Of a stretch of DNA of 64,000 nt, positions 17,982-27,630 are shown piece by piece. The DNA comes from Streptomyces sp. NBC_00224. Its GTDB lineage: Bacteria > Actinomycetota > Actinomycetes > Streptomycetales > Streptomycetaceae. The stretch spans positions 5,805,501 to 5,869,500 of the forward strand of contig NZ_CP108106.1 of assembly GCF_041435195.1 (NCBI RefSeq). Reading direction: 5' to 3'. How positions within the stretch are numbered: the stretch's first letter is position 1; every line of letters begins with the position of its first letter. The notes beneath the pieces were generated by a model, which had not been told where the DNA came from, did no database searches, and saw nothing but the letters and a program-made list of their open reading frames with translations. A program made the translations under genes and the position numbers.

Positions 17982-18572
17982 TCAGACGGTGGTGACGACC
18001 TCGTCGTACGACAGGCGCGGGCTGCGCGGGTACGACGCGTCCTCGCCCGGCTTGCCGATGTTGACGACCATCAGCGGGGTGTGGTCGCCGTCCAGGAACT
18101 CCTTCTGGATCCCGGCGCCGTCGAAGCCGGTCATCGGGCCGGCGGCCAGCCCGGCGGCGCGGACGCCGACGATGAAGTAGGCGGCCTGGAGCGCGGCGTT
18201 CAGACCGGCGGCGTTCTCGCGGACCGGGCGCTCGCTGAAGAACGCGTCCTTGACCTGCGGCCAGGCCGGGAACAGCGTCGGCAGCTCCTCGTGGAACTCG
18301 TTGTCGGCGGCGAGGATGGCGACCAGCGGGGCGGTGGCGGTCTTGGCCCGATTGCCCTCGGCCATGTGCCCCAGCAGCCGCTCGCGCGCCTCGGTCGAAC
18401 GCACCAGCACGATCCGCAGCGGCGTCTGGTTGAAGGCGGTCGGCCCGAACTTGACCAGGTCGTAGATCGCCTGCACCTGCTCCTCGCTCACCGGCTCGTC
18501 GGTGAACGTGTTGGCAGTACGGGCCTCACGGAAGAGGAGGTCCTGAGCGGCGGAGTCAAGGGCGAGAGACAT
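17982..18572 (-). CDS. RutE-like nitroreductase family oxidoreductase (malonic semialdehyde reductase type)
   Basis: 196 residues. The sequence matches the RutE/HadB-type flavin reductases: RTANTFTDEPVSEEQVQAIYDLVKFGPTAFNQTPLRIVLV at the FMN-binding N-terminus, PAWPQVKDAFFSERPVRENAAGLN in the middle, and MTGFDGAGIQKEFL. The fold is the FMN/NAD(P)H nitroreductase dimer. RutE reduces malonic semialdehyde in pyrimidine degradation, but no other rut gene is nearby, so the physiological substrate (quinone, nitro compound or aldehyde) is open. ATG 18572 is preceded by GGAAGG at a good distance. The upstream AT-rich near-palindrome suggests its own regulator. Confidence 0.88.
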   Translation of the reverse strand: MSLALDSAAQDLLFREARTANTFTDEPVSEEQVQAIYDLVKFGPTAFNQTPLRIVLVRSTEARERLLGHMAEGNRAKTATAPLVAILAADNEFHEELPTLFPAWPQVKDAFFSERPVRENAAGLNAALQAAYFIVGVRAAGLAAGPMTGFDGAGIQKEFLDGDHTPLMVVNIGKPGEDASYPRSPRLSYDEVVTTV

Positions 18573-18934
18573 TACGTACCTTCCGGACTTACGGGGATTC
18601 CGCTTGTGGGGGAATCAAGCGGAGATGCCACCGTACGACGGAGTTAGGTTAAGTTTCAACTAAACGGGGGGCTGGGTGACTGGCCTCACAGGAGGTCGCC
18701 TGCGGGTTCGGCGGGGGTTGGTCCCGCCCGCGCACGTCACAGCCCCGCGCCCCTTGAATCCTGCTGCGCGACATCCCCTGGGCGCCCCGGAGGGGCGCAT
18801 TCAGGGGCGCGGGGAACTGCGCGACCAGCCACGGACGGCCCGCAGACGAACGCAACCCGCAGCGGGGTGCAGGGGGCGGAGCCCACGGGAAACCCACCTC
18901 CGCCCCCGGAGGCCACGCGGCGGAGCCGCAAACG
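18573..18934. other. Intergenic region with candidate operator and repeat copy B
   Basis: No gene is supported. At 18643-18665 lies an AT-rich near-palindrome (GTTAGGTTAAGTTTCAACTA, continuing AAC) about 70 bases upstream of the nitroreductase. It resembles MarR-type operators (TAGTTGAAACT half) and its left half also resembles an iron-box half-site, so its owner is unclear. The rest is GC-rich and contains the dispersed repeat in inverted orientation. Confidence 0.5.
18803..18850 (-). repeat. Dispersed intergenic repeat, copy B
   Basis: Inverted copy of the unit found near 12775: on the minus strand a GTTCGTCTGCGGG start, a spacer, then GGTCGCGCAGTTCCCCGCGC and CCCT. It lies in the gap between the nitroreductase and xseB genes. 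Confidence 0.8.
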
Positions 18935-19231
18935 TCACCCCTCGGCCTCCAGCGCCGCATCCAACCGCGCCCGAGCCCCCTCCAGCCACCGCCGGCACAC
19001 CTTCGCCAGCGCCTCCCCCCGCTCCCACAGCGCCAGCGACTCCTCCAGGGTCGTGCCCCCGGCCTCCAGCCGCCGTACGACGTCGATCAGCTCGTCCCGG
19101 GCCTGCTCGTACCCGAGCGACTCGGACGACGCCGACGAACCGGAGCCCGACACGTCCGAGCCGGACGCGGACGCGTCCGCCCCCGACGCCGCACCCTCGT
19201 CGTCCCCACCCGTCCCAACCTTCGCTGCCAT
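18935..19231 (-). CDS. xseB: Exodeoxyribonuclease VII small subunit
   Basis: 98 residues. The C-terminal 60 residues are the XseB helical hairpin ([35 protein letters not shown], ending in [10 protein letters not shown]). The first 38 are a Gly/Ser/Ala/Asp-rich extension, longer than in the enterobacterial protein (about 80 residues). XseB coats the large subunit to form exonuclease VII, which degrades single-stranded DNA in repair. It follows xseA by ten bases in the same operon. An alternative ATG at 19249 would overlap xseA; 19231 is preferred, though neither has a strong ribosome site. Confidence 0.93.
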   Translation of the reverse strand: MAAKVGTGGDDEGAASGADASASGSDVSGSGSSASSESLGYEQARDELIDVVRRLEAGGTTLEESLALWERGEALAKVCRRWLEGARARLDAALEAEG

Positions 19232-19241
19232 ACCCGTCACC

Positions 19242-20456
19242 CTACGCATCCGTCCCGACGACAACCGTGAACTCACCCTCGGCCACCCTGGCCCGCAACT
19301 CCTCGCCCCCGGCGACCTCCCCCGGGGCCCGCACCACCGCCCCGTCCGCCCGCTGGAGCACCGCGTACCCCCGCTCCAGCGTCGCCGCCGGCGACAGCGC
19401 GACCACGCGCGCGCGGGTGTGCGCCAGCTCGGAGTCGGCCCGGTCGAGGAGGTGGCCGAGGACCCGGCGCGAGCGGTCCACCAGCGCGTCCACCTCGTCC
19501 GCCCGGTCGTCCACCATCCGGTGCGGCCGCTCCATCCAGGGGCGGCCGAGCATCCCGGCCAGTCCCCGCTCCTCCCGGTCGACGAGGCCGACGACATGGC
19601 GCCGCGCCCGGTCCCGCAGCATCCTCACCCGGTCCAGCTCCTCCCCGACGTCGGGGACGACCTTCTTCGCCGCGTCCGTCGGCGTCGACGCCCGCAGATC
19701 CGCGACCAGGTCGAGCAGCGGCGAGTCCGGCTCGTGCCCGATCGCCGAGACGACCGGCGTACGGCACTCGGCCACCGTCCGCACCAGCTGCTCGTCGGAG
19801 AACGGCAGCAGATCCTCCACGCTGCCCCCGCCCCGCGCCACGATGATCACGTCGACCTCCGCGAGGCCGTCCAGCTCCTTCACCGCCTGGACGACCTGCG
19901 GCACCGCGTGCACCCCCTGCACCGCCACGTTGCGCACCTCGAACCGCACCGCGGGCCAGCGCCGCCGCGCGTTCTCCAGTACGTCCCGCTCGGCCGCCGA
20001 GGCGCGGCCGACGACCAGCCCGACGAGCTGCGGCAGGAACGGCAGCGGCCGCTTGCGGTCGAGCGCGAACAACCCCTCCGCCGCGAGCGACTTCTTCAAC
20101 TGCTCAAGCCGGGCGAGCAGTTCACCGATGCCGACGGGCCGTATCTCCGCGGCCCGCAGCGACAGCTGGCCGCGCGGCGCGTACCACTCCGGCTTCGCGT
20201 GCACCACGACCCGGGCGCCCTCGGCGACGACGTCCGCCACCGCGTCGAAGACCTGCCGGTAGCAGGTGACCGACACCGAGATGTCGTGCGACGGGTCACG
20301 CAGCGTCAGGAACACCACCCCCGCGCCCGGCCGCCGCGAGAGCTGGGTGATCTGCCCCTCGACCCACACCGCCCCCAGCCGGTCGATCCAGCCGCCGATG
20401 AGCCGCGACACCTCACCGACCGGCAGCGGCGCCTGAGCACTCGTATTCAGACCCAT
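19242..20456 (-). CDS. xseA: Exodeoxyribonuclease VII large subunit
   Basis: 404 residues. The N-terminal OB-fold ([25 protein letters not shown]) binds single-stranded DNA. The catalytic domain has [20 protein letters not shown] and the conserved [21 protein letters not shown], which hold the metal-ligand and catalytic residues of the family. A long helical region (about 270-360) matches the coiled-coil that binds small subunits. It cleaves single-stranded DNA from both ends to oligonucleotides. First gene of the xseA-xseB operon; ATG 20456 gives a full-length N-terminus. Confidence 0.95.
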   Translation of the reverse strand: MGLNTSAQAPLPVGEVSRLIGGWIDRLGAVWVEGQITQLSRRPGAGVVFLTLRDPSHDISVSVTCYRQVFDAVADVVAEGARVVVHAKPEWYAPRGQLSLRAAEIRPVGIGELLARLEQLKKSLAAEGLFALDRKRPLPFLPQLVGLVVGRASAAERDVLENARRRWPAVRFEVRNVAVQGVHAVPQVVQAVKELDGLAEVDVIIVARGGGSVEDLLPFSDEQLVRTVAECRTPVVSAIGHEPDSPLLDLVADLRASTPTDAAKKVVPDVGEELDRVRMLRDRARRHVVGLVDREERGLAGMLGRPWMERPHRMVDDRADEVDALVDRSRRVLGHLLDRADSELAHTRARVVALSPAATLERGYAVLQRADGAVVRAPGEVAGGEELRARVAEGEFTVVVGTDA

Positions 20457-20524
20457 GTACGCAGGCTAACGGCCCCCACTGACACCGGCCCCGCCCACGG
20501 GGCCCGGCCCGCGGCCGAGTCCCG

Positions 20525-21910
20525 CTACCCCACCCGCCCGAACCGCTCCGCCCCCTGCACCATCAGCACCCCCACCCCCAGCACCAGCCAGACGAGCCCG
20601 ACCACCTGCGCCGTGCGGGTGGCCTCCCACATCACCGCCACGATCACCGCCGCGCCGAGCAGCGGAAGCACCACATGCGTCAGCCAGTTGGGCGCGCCCT
20701 CCCGGCGGCGTACCGCGTACCAGCCGATCACCGACGCGTGCAGCAGCAGGAACGCCGTCAGCGCGCCCATGTCGACCACCGAGACCAGGTGGTCCATGCC
20801 GTCGTCGCGCCGGGCCGCCCAGACCGCCGCCACCATCGTCACCACGGCCGCCACCAGCAGCGCCGCGCGCGGTACGCCCGAGTCCGTGCGCGACAGGACC
20901 TTCGGCAGCCGCCGCTCGCGCGCCATCGCGAAGACGAGCCGCCCCGCCGCGGCCTGCCCGGCCAGCGCCGCGAACGCCGCCCCGATCGCCTTGCTCACCG
21001 CCACCAGATCGTGCAGCCAGGTGCCCACGGACGCCTCGACCATGTCGTAGAAGGCCGAGCCCTGCCTGCCCGGATCGGCCGCGAGCGCGGCCGACGAGGT
21101 CGGTGCGAGCAGCGCCGCCAGATACGTCTGCGCCACGAACAGCACGCCCGCCAGCGCCAGACAGAACAGCACCGCGCGCGCGACCTTCTCCGAGCCCCCC
21201 GTCACCTCCTCCGCGAAGGAGGCGATCGCGTCGAAGCCCAGGTACGAGAGCACCGCCACCGACACCGCACTGAGCACCGCCGCGAGCGAGAACCCGGCGT
21301 CCCCGCCGAGCGGCGACAGCCAGTCGCGCTCGGCCCCGTCCCGTACGAGCACGACGACCGCCGCGACCACGAACACCAGCAGGACGACGATCTCCATCGC
21401 GAGCACCGCGAACCCGACCCGCGCCGCCGCTCGTACCCCCCAGAGGTTGAGCGCCGTGGTGATCACCACGGCCAACGCGGTCCACACCCACCGGGACACC
21501 TCCGGGACCAGCGAGTGCATCGCGATTCCGGAGAAGAGGTACGCGACGGCCGGGATCAGCAGATAGTCGAGCATCGCCATCCAGCCCGCGATGAACCCCG
21601 CTCCCTCGCCGAGCCCCGCGCGCGCGTAGGCGAAGACCGAGCCCGCCTGTGGGGCGACGCGCACCATCTGGGCGTAGCTGAATGCGGTGAACGCCATGGC
21701 GACGGTCGACACGACGTAGACCAGCGCTACGGCGCCGTGGGACTTCGCGTCGAGCGTGCCGAAGATGCCGACGGGCGCCATCGGGGCGATGAACAGCAGC
21801 CCGTACACGACAAGGTCACGGAACCCGAGGCTGCGCCGCAGCCCGCCGTCCCGAGGCACCCGCCGCCCGCTCTCCTCGCTCGCCCCGCTCTCCTCACGCC
21901 GCGCACTCAT
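20525..21910 (-). CDS. APC-superfamily amino acid/polyamine permease
   Basis: 461 residues, about 12 hydrophobic helices. The first helix [23 protein letters not shown] is the unwound substrate/Na+ site region typical of APC transporters, and [23 protein letters not shown] is the conserved helix 6/loop motif (F-D-x-I-x-x-x-x-EE). It imports an amino acid, polyamine or similar solute by proton symport or exchange. Specificity cannot be read from sequence. It diverges from ispH; the N-terminus is hydrophilic for 30 residues as expected. The ribosome site is weak. Confidence 0.9.
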   Translation of the reverse strand: MSARREESGASEESGRRVPRDGGLRRSLGFRDLVVYGLLFIAPMAPVGIFGTLDAKSHGAVALVYVVSTVAMAFTAFSYAQMVRVAPQAGSVFAYARAGLGEGAGFIAGWMAMLDYLLIPAVAYLFSGIAMHSLVPEVSRWVWTALAVVITTALNLWGVRAAARVGFAVLAMEIVVLLVFVVAAVVVLVRDGAERDWLSPLGGDAGFSLAAVLSAVSVAVLSYLGFDAIASFAEEVTGGSEKVARAVLFCLALAGVLFVAQTYLAALLAPTSSAALAADPGRQGSAFYDMVEASVGTWLHDLVAVSKAIGAAFAALAGQAAAGRLVFAMARERRLPKVLSRTDSGVPRAALLVAAVVTMVAAVWAARRDDGMDHLVSVVDMGALTAFLLLHASVIGWYAVRRREGAPNWLTHVVLPLLGAAVIVAVMWEATRTAQVVGLVWLVLGVGVLMVQGAERFGRVG

Positions 21911-21978
21911 GCGGCCAGTCTCGTCGGCCGGACGATCTTTGGCCCGTCGGGCAGGGCAGGGGTGTCGGACCCCGGCCG

Positions 21979-21984
21979 TACCAT
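21979..21984 (+). promoter_or_regulatory. -10 hexamer TACCAT, possible leaderless promoter of ispH
   Basis: TACCAT ends seven bases before the ATG at 21992. This spacing supports a transcript that starts at the codon and argues for 21992 over the ATG at 21983, which overlaps the hexamer. Confidence 0.4.
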
Positions 21985-21991
21985 GGAGCGC

Positions 21992-22972
21992 ATGACTGCA
22001 ACGCCTGCCCGCCGTGTCCTGCTCGCAGCACCCCGTGGCTACTGCGCGGGTGTGGACCGCGCCGTGATCGCCGTCGAGAAGGCCCTGGAGCAGTACGGGT
22101 CACCGATCTACGTCCGGCACGAGATCGTCCACAACAAGTACGTCGTGCAGACCCTGGAGAAGAAGGGCGCGATCTTCGTCGAGGAGACGGCGGAGGTCCC
22201 CGAGGGCTCGATCGTCATGTTCTCGGCGCACGGCGTGGCGCCGACCGTGCACGAGGAGGCGGCCGAGCGGAAGCTCGCCACCATCGACGCGACCTGCCCC
22301 CTGGTCACCAAGGTGCACAAGGAGGCCGTCCGGTTCGCCAACGAGGACTACGACATCCTCCTGATCGGCCACGAGGGCCACGAGGAGGTCATCGGCACCT
22401 CCGGCGAGGCCCCCGACCACATCACGCTGGTCGACGGCCCCGAGGACGTGGCGAACGTCGAGGTCCGCGACGACTCGAAGGTCGTCTGGCTCTCCCAGAC
22501 GACGCTCTCGGTCGACGAGACCATGGAGACGGTGGACGCGCTCAAGCAGAAGTTCCCGCTGCTCATCTCCCCGCCGAGCGACGACATCTGCTACGCGACG
22601 CAGAACCGCCAGATCGCGGTGAAGCAGATGGGCGCGGACGCGGACCTGGTCATCGTCGTCGGCTCCAAGAACTCCTCGAACTCGGTCCGTCTGGTCGAGG
22701 TCGCCCTCGGCGCGGGCGCGCGCGACGCCCATCTGGTGGACTTCGCCGACGAGATCGACGAGGCGTGGCTGGAGGGCGTGAGCACGGTCGGCCTCACCTC
22801 CGGCGCGTCCGTCCCCGAGGTCCTGGTCGAGGGCGTACTGGAGTGGCTCGCCCAGCGCGGCTTCGAGGACGTCGAGCTCGTCAAGGCGGCGGAGGAGTCG
22901 ATCACGTTCTCGCTGCCGAAGGAGCTCCGCCGCGATCTGCGCGCGGAGGCGGCGGAGCTGTCCGGGAAGTAG
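21992..22972 (+). CDS. ispH: 4-hydroxy-3-methylbut-2-enyl diphosphate reductase (IspH/LytB)
   Basis: 326 residues. Last step of the MEP pathway, giving IPP and DMAPP from HMBPP. Three cysteines that hold the [4Fe-4S] cluster are present in their family contexts: [24 protein letters not shown] and [11 protein letters not shown]. The catalytic-glutamate region reads GTSGEAPD and the substrate loop [14 protein letters not shown]. Cytosolic and oxygen-sensitive. ATG 21992 begins MTATPARRV and fits a leaderless promoter; ATG 21983 would add three residues. Monocistronic in appearance, between a divergent permease and ppgK downstream. Confidence 0.96.
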   Translation: MTATPARRVLLAAPRGYCAGVDRAVIAVEKALEQYGSPIYVRHEIVHNKYVVQTLEKKGAIFVEETAEVPEGSIVMFSAHGVAPTVHEEAAERKLATIDATCPLVTKVHKEAVRFANEDYDILLIGHEGHEEVIGTSGEAPDHITLVDGPEDVANVEVRDDSKVVWLSQTTLSVDETMETVDALKQKFPLLISPPSDDICYATQNRQIAVKQMGADADLVIVVGSKNSSNSVRLVEVALGAGARDAHLVDFADEIDEAWLEGVSTVGLTSGASVPEVLVEGVLEWLAQRGFEDVELVKAAEESITFSLPKELRRDLRAEAAELSGK

Positions 22973-23057
22973 CGGTACAACGGTCCCGCGGCACCCGGAA
23001 GGCAGTGTGGAACGCCTGGTCATGGGCGTTCTACGGGTGACTGTCAGTGCCCGGCCG

Positions 23058-23063
23058 TAACGT
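23058..23063 (+). promoter_or_regulatory. -10 hexamer TAACGT, probable leaderless promoter of ppgK
   Basis: TAACGT, seven bases, then ATG at 23071, with no ribosome-binding site in between. Confidence 0.5.
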
Positions 23064-23070
23064 GGTGTCC

Positions 23071-23811
23071 ATGAACGTGTTCGGAGTGGACATCGGCGGG
23101 TCCGGGATCAAGGGCGCTCCCGTGGACCTGGAGCGCGGCGACCTGACCCAGGAGCGGTACAAGGTCCTGACCCCGCACCCCGCGACGCCCGAAGCGGTGG
23201 CGGACGGCGTCGCGGAGGTGGTCGGCCAGTTCGGCTGGTCGGGCCCGGTCGGCATCACCTTCCCGGGGGTCGTCACGGGCAACACGATCAGAACGGCGGC
23301 CAATGTCGCCCGCGAGTGGATAGGCGTGGACGGGGCGCGGCTGCTCGGCGACCGCCTGGGCGGCCTGCCGGTGACGGTGATGAACGACGCGGACGCGGCG
23401 GGCGTGGCCGAGATGAGCTTCGGCGCGGGCCGGGGCCGCAAGGGCACGGTGATCCTGCTGACGTTCGGTACGGGCATCGGCAGCGCGCTCTTCCTCGACG
23501 GCCGCCTGGTGCCCAACACCGAGCTCGGCCATCTGGAGCTGCACGGCCACGACGCGGAGAAGCGTGCCTCGACCAAGGCCAAGGAGGACGAGGACCTGAC
23601 CTGGTCCCACTGGGCCCACCGCGTCCAGAAGTACCTGGCCCACGTCGAGATGCTGTTCTCGCCGGAGCTCTTCATCATCGGCGGGGGCGTGAGCCGCAAG
23701 GCCGACAAGTTCCTGCCGCTGATCGAGGGGATCCGGGCGGAGCTGGTCCCGGCGGAGCTGCAGAACAACGCGGGGATCGTGGGGGCGGCGATGACGGCGG
23801 CCCGCCGGTAG
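23071..23811 (+). CDS. ppgK: Polyphosphate glucokinase (ROK family)
   Basis: 246 residues. It phosphorylates glucose using polyphosphate (and often ATP). The ROK/actin-like ATPase motifs are clear: phosphate 1 [12 protein letters not shown], catalytic Asp in VMNDADAAG, phosphate 2 [13 protein letters not shown], and the glucose loop [12 protein letters not shown]. The short length, with the zinc-cysteine motif of other ROK kinases missing, matches actinobacterial PPGK rather than GlkA. The [21 protein letters not shown] segment is also PPGK-like. ATG 23071 is chosen over GTG 23047 because the ROK domain begins there and a -10 box precedes it. Confidence 0.93.
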   Translation: MNVFGVDIGGSGIKGAPVDLERGDLTQERYKVLTPHPATPEAVADGVAEVVGQFGWSGPVGITFPGVVTGNTIRTAANVAREWIGVDGARLLGDRLGGLPVTVMNDADAAGVAEMSFGAGRGRKGTVILLTFGTGIGSALFLDGRLVPNTELGHLELHGHDAEKRASTKAKEDEDLTWSHWAHRVQKYLAHVEMLFSPELFIIGGGVSRKADKFLPLIEGIRAELVPAELQNNAGIVGAAMTAARR

Positions 23812-23830
23812 CGACGGCGCCGCGTTCTGG

Positions 23831-24424
23831 CTACCGCCGGGGCCCGGGTCCGGCGGGCCGCGTCCTGCGCCGCCCCATCAGCCGCAGCTTCCGTACGCTC
23901 GCGATCAGGCCCGCCACCAGCGTGCCGCCGTACAGCCAGCCGGCGTGCAGGGCCAGGGCGGTGACCACGGCCATGGCCTGGCCGCCGAAGCCGCCGGAGC
24001 CGCCCGCGATGGGCACGATGCCGAACGCGAAGGCGATCGGGACGCTGATGGGCGCACTCACCAGGTCGGCGGGACGCACCCAGAGCGCGGTGACGGCGCT
24101 CACCGGCAGGAACAGCACGCCGTACACGGCGGGCGAGCCGTCGAAGATCAGCCAGTCCAGGCAGCCGAGCAGAAACATGACGGCCGCCGCGAACAGCCCT
24201 CCGCCGAGCCCCGTGAGTCGGGGCTGGGGAAGCCGGCGCAGGGCCAGTACGAACGGCGGGGCGGGGCGGGCCGCCACCCGGTACACGGCGGCCGCCTCCC
24301 CGGCGGCGGCCTGCGGCCCGAGCGGCGCCCGCCCGGAGGTACGGCCGGGCGCGCGTCCGGCCGGGCCGTCGGCCGTGCGTGCTCGCTGTCCGGGCTGCGG
24401 GGTGCGCGTCCTGTATTGCTCCAC
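23831..24424 (-). CDS. DUF6542-type four-helix membrane protein
   Basis: 197 residues from GTG 24424. The N-terminal 60 residues are Arg/Pro/Ala-rich and cytoplasmic. Four hydrophobic helices follow: FAAAVMFLLGCLDWLI, VYGVLFLPVSAVTALWV, ISVPIAFAFGIVPIAGG and AMAVVTALALHAGWLYGGTLVAGLIA. This matches a small conserved Streptomyces membrane family (DUF6542, recalled) of unknown role. Start evidence is the leaderless-type -10 box TACGTT six bases upstream; the open frame further upstream looks non-coding. It converges with ppgK (19-base gap) and diverges from ychF. Confidence 0.75.
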   Translation of the reverse strand: MEQYRTRTPQPGQRARTADGPAGRAPGRTSGRAPLGPQAAAGEAAAVYRVAARPAPPFVLALRRLPQPRLTGLGGGLFAAAVMFLLGCLDWLIFDGSPAVYGVLFLPVSAVTALWVRPADLVSAPISVPIAFAFGIVPIAGGSGGFGGQAMAVVTALALHAGWLYGGTLVAGLIASVRKLRLMGRRRTRPAGPGPRR

Positions 24425-24430
24425 CGCACC

Positions 24431-24436
24431 AACGTA
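24431..24436 (-). promoter_or_regulatory. -10 hexamer TACGTT, probable leaderless promoter of the DUF6542 gene
   Basis: Minus-strand TACGTT, six bases, then GTG at 24424. Confidence 0.45.
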
Positions 24437-24672
24437 GGTCGCAACAGGGGAGGAACCACCCGTGGGACACGCCCTTTGGGTGAGCTTGGCGTTGCGTTCG
24501 ACGCGAAACCGCCCCTGGAGGCGGTAAGGCGGGGTCGGCGCCGACCCGGTGAGGGCCGTCGCCGACGGCACGGCGCGCCCGTAAACTGGTGAGTCGGCCC
24601 CCATCCGCGGGGGCGTCGGCCCCCGGCCCGGGGGCGGACGGACCACCACCCTCGTACCGGGAAGTCGCCAAC

Positions 24673-25761
<1,089 letters not shown>

Positions 25762-25809
25762 CTAGTCGTGTACTGGGCGTTAACTGATTAGTCAAACGTG
25801 CAGGTAAGA

Positions 25810-25839
25810 AGGGGTCGGACTCCGTTGAGTCCGACCCCT
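25810..25839 (+). terminator. Terminator after ychF
   Basis: AGGGGTCGGACTC at 25810-25822 pairs perfectly with 25827-25839 across the loop CGTT. It lies 49 bases after the ychF stop. Confidence 0.85.
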
Positions 25840-25894
25840 CCGTCGTCACCGTGCTGGATGGGTGCTGGATGGTCTGACGCGGGGTCAGTGGCGA

Positions 25895-26158
25895 TCAGGT
25901 CTCGTAAACGGTGGACCGGTGTCCCACGTGAACGACCCAGATCACCAGCTCCCCGTTGTCGATCGTGTAGACGACGCGGTAGTCGCCGACGCGCAGGCGG
26001 CGACGTTCGGGCTGGGACACGAGTGCGGTGGTGTTGAAGCCGAGGGGGTCGGTTTCCAACTCGGTCAGCTTGGCCAGGATGCGCAGCGCCATGTCGCGAG
26101 GGATCTTCCGGAGTTCGGCCTGCGCCTCGGGGCGGAAGACGGTTCGGTACTCACTCAC
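25895..26158 (-). CDS. RelE/ParE-superfamily toxin
   Basis: 87 residues. The small alpha/beta fold of RelE-type mRNA interferases is recognisable: YRTVFRPEAQAELRKIPRDMALRILAKLTEL, then RRRLRVGDYRVVYTIDNGELVIWVVHVGHR. The RxGxYRVVY and HVGHR motifs contain the basic and His/Arg residues used in ribosome-dependent cleavage. Free toxin would halt translation until neutralised. The ATG lies inside the antitoxin gene (eight-base overlap), the usual antitoxin-first order of these modules. Confidence 0.9.
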   Translation of the reverse strand: MSEYRTVFRPEAQAELRKIPRDMALRILAKLTELETDPLGFNTTALVSQPERRRLRVGDYRVVYTIDNGELVIWVVHVGHRSTVYET

Positions 26159-26420
26159 TGCGCGCCAGCGTCTCCCTCATGATGTCCTCGATCGGGATGC
26201 CGGGTGCGGGGTTGGCTACGCGCTCGTCGATGATCCGATTGATCTCGCGCTCTTCCCACTCCTGGTACTTGCGCAGTACGTCGATGGAGACGACGGCGGC
26301 GACTTCCTTGCCCCGGCGCGTGATCACTGTGGGCACATCGTCGCGGTCTGCGCGCTCCACGACCTCCGCCAAGTGTGCACGCACGTCGCGGATGGACTCT
26401 ATGGGCAGTGGCTGCGTCAT
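26151..26420 (-). CDS. Phd/YefM-family antitoxin
   Basis: 89 residues. The N-terminal YefM/Phd DNA-binding fold reads MTQPLPIESIRDVRAHLAEVVERADRDDVPTVITRRGKEVAAVVSIDVL. The C-terminal acidic helix (EWEEREINRIIDERVANPAPGIPIEDIMRETLARSE) is the toxin-neutralising tail. It should repress its own promoter and do so better with toxin bound. ATG 26420 follows a -10 box by seven bases. The open frame extends upstream into degraded Uma2 sequence, which is not part of this gene. Confidence 0.9.
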   Translation of the reverse strand: MTQPLPIESIRDVRAHLAEVVERADRDDVPTVITRRGKEVAAVVSIDVLRKYQEWEEREINRIIDERVANPAPGIPIEDIMRETLARSE

Positions 26421-26427
26421 GCGCTCA

Positions 26428-26433
26428 AGCGTA
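26428..26433 (-). promoter_or_regulatory. -10 hexamer TACGCT, probable leaderless promoter of the toxin-antitoxin operon
   Basis: Minus-strand TACGCT, seven bases, then the antitoxin ATG. Confidence 0.45.
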
Positions 26434-26445
26434 CCGAGTGTCCCA

Positions 26446-26455
26446 TGTGTACACA
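26446..26455. promoter_or_regulatory. TGTGTACACA palindrome, candidate YefM-type operator
   Basis: A perfect ten-base palindrome with a TGTACA core, 26 bases upstream of the antitoxin start and just behind its -10 box. TGTACA cores are known in yefM-yoeB operators of other bacteria, which supports autoregulation. Confidence 0.55.
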
Positions 26456-26459
26456 ACGG

Positions 26460-26654
26460 GCCGGTGGTGGCGGACAGGATCCCCTCGACGCGGTCGCGCG
26501 TGCTGGATGTGCGGCGCTGGGGCGACAAGCATGAAGACCAGCACTCCGTCGATCAGCTCGGTATGGCGGGGGGTGTCTCCGGGAGGCTGTCCAGGTCCTC
26601 CGCGAACCAGCCTTCCGCGCGCGGCGGGCGCATCCAGTCGGGCAGTGCGGTCAT
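26460..26654 (-). pseudogene. Broken Uma2-family (DUF820) nuclease remnant
   Basis: ATG 26654 opens MTALPDWMRPPRAEGWFAED, continuing LDSLPETPP, which matches the start of Streptomyces Uma2 proteins. The frame then ends at a stop. In the next frame the expected continuation appears (RHTELIDGVLVFM), and in a third frame SPQRR follows. So there are at least two frameshifts, and the rest of the gene (about 150 residues with the PD-(D/E)xK-like core) is gone, replaced by the toxin-antitoxin pair. Decay or replacement, not a working gene. Confidence 0.7.
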
Positions 26655-26752
26655 GGCTTCACCGTACCGGCTCCGGGCCGACGAGAGCCGGGTCTTCCCC
26701 GGGACCGGATCGGGGCCGGTCGCCGCCCCCCGACTGTGATCGAATTCCAACC

Positions 26753-27619
26753 GTGACCCCATTCGCCATACCCTCCCGCCCCCTCCGTATCGCCGCCGCC
26801 CAGGCCCCCGTCGCCGCCGGTGATGTCGTCGCCAATGCCGACACCGCCGCCCGGCTCGTCCGGGCCGCCGGGGGCGGTGGGGCACGGGTCGTCGTGCTTG
26901 CCGAGAAATTCCTCACCGGGTACGAGCCCGAGCTCATCCGGGCCGATCCCGAGCGGTGCGCCGTGAACGGGCTCGGCGACCCCCGCCTCGCTCCCGTCGT
27001 GGCCGCCTGTCGGGAGAGCGGGGTGGTCGCGGTCGTCGGGGCCGCGGTGTACGACGGCGGGGAGCTGTTCGTATCCGCTCTGGTCGTCGACGGAGGCGGG
27101 GTCCGCGCGCGGTACGACAAGCAGACGCTGTTCAAGGCGGAGCGGGCCGTGTATCGGCATGGGGCTGCTGGTCTCACCCTTGACGTGGATGGGTGGCGGC
27201 TCGGGCTCGGGGTCTGTTACGACTCCGGCTTTCCCGAGCACGCTCGGGCGGCGGCGCTGGACGGCTGCCACGCGTACGTGGTGGGCGCGCTGTTCGGTGT
27301 CGGCAACGGGTACCACGAGTCGCGGATCTGGTTCCCCGCCCGGGCCTTCGACAACACGGTGTACGCGGTGCTCGCCAACCACGTCGGACGGACGGGGGAG
27401 TGGGAGACCTGCGGGAGCAGTGCGGTGTGGGGGCCGGACGGACGGGTTGTGGCGGAAGCGGGCGCCCGGGACGAGGAGATCGTCTTCGCCGATCTGACCC
27501 CCGACGCCCTGCACGCTGCCCGCGAGGCTGAGCCGATGCTGCGGGATCTGTGGGATACCTCAGTGATGCCCAGGCGTGCGGTACGGGCGGCGGCTACTCC
27601 ACCCGTACCGCCCCCCTAG
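26753..27619 (+). CDS. Carbon-nitrogen hydrolase (nitrilase superfamily)
   Basis: 288 residues. The Glu-Lys-Cys triad is Glu51 (VVLAEKFLTGYE), Lys123 (ARYDKQTLF) and Cys155 (GLGVCYDSGFPE). The rest follows the alpha-beta-beta-alpha nitrilase fold (HESRIWFPARAFDNTVYAVLANHVG, GSSAVWGPDGRVVAEAG). It cleaves a C-N bond in an amide, nitrile or N-carbamoyl substrate; the branch (aliphatic amidase, carbamoylase or omega-amidase) is not clear. Cytosolic. GTG 26753 begins next to the domain; the upstream part of the frame looks non-coding and overlaps the Uma2 remnant. It converges with the threonine-synthase-like gene, 11 bases apart. Confidence 0.87.
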   Translation: MTPFAIPSRPLRIAAAQAPVAAGDVVANADTAARLVRAAGGGGARVVVLAEKFLTGYEPELIRADPERCAVNGLGDPRLAPVVAACRESGVVAVVGAAVYDGGELFVSALVVDGGGVRARYDKQTLFKAERAVYRHGAAGLTLDVDGWRLGLGVCYDSGFPEHARAAALDGCHAYVVGALFGVGNGYHESRIWFPARAFDNTVYAVLANHVGRTGEWETCGSSAVWGPDGRVVAEAGARDEEIVFADLTPDALHAAREAEPMLRDLWDTSVMPRRAVRAAATPPVPPP

Positions 27620-27630
27620 GCTCCAGCCCG

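Noticed and set aside
25762..26752. Possible integrated mobile element around the toxin-antitoxin pair
   Set aside because: No integrase, transposase, tRNA gene, direct repeats or terminal inverted repeats are visible; only the toxin-antitoxin genes and a Uma2 remnant.
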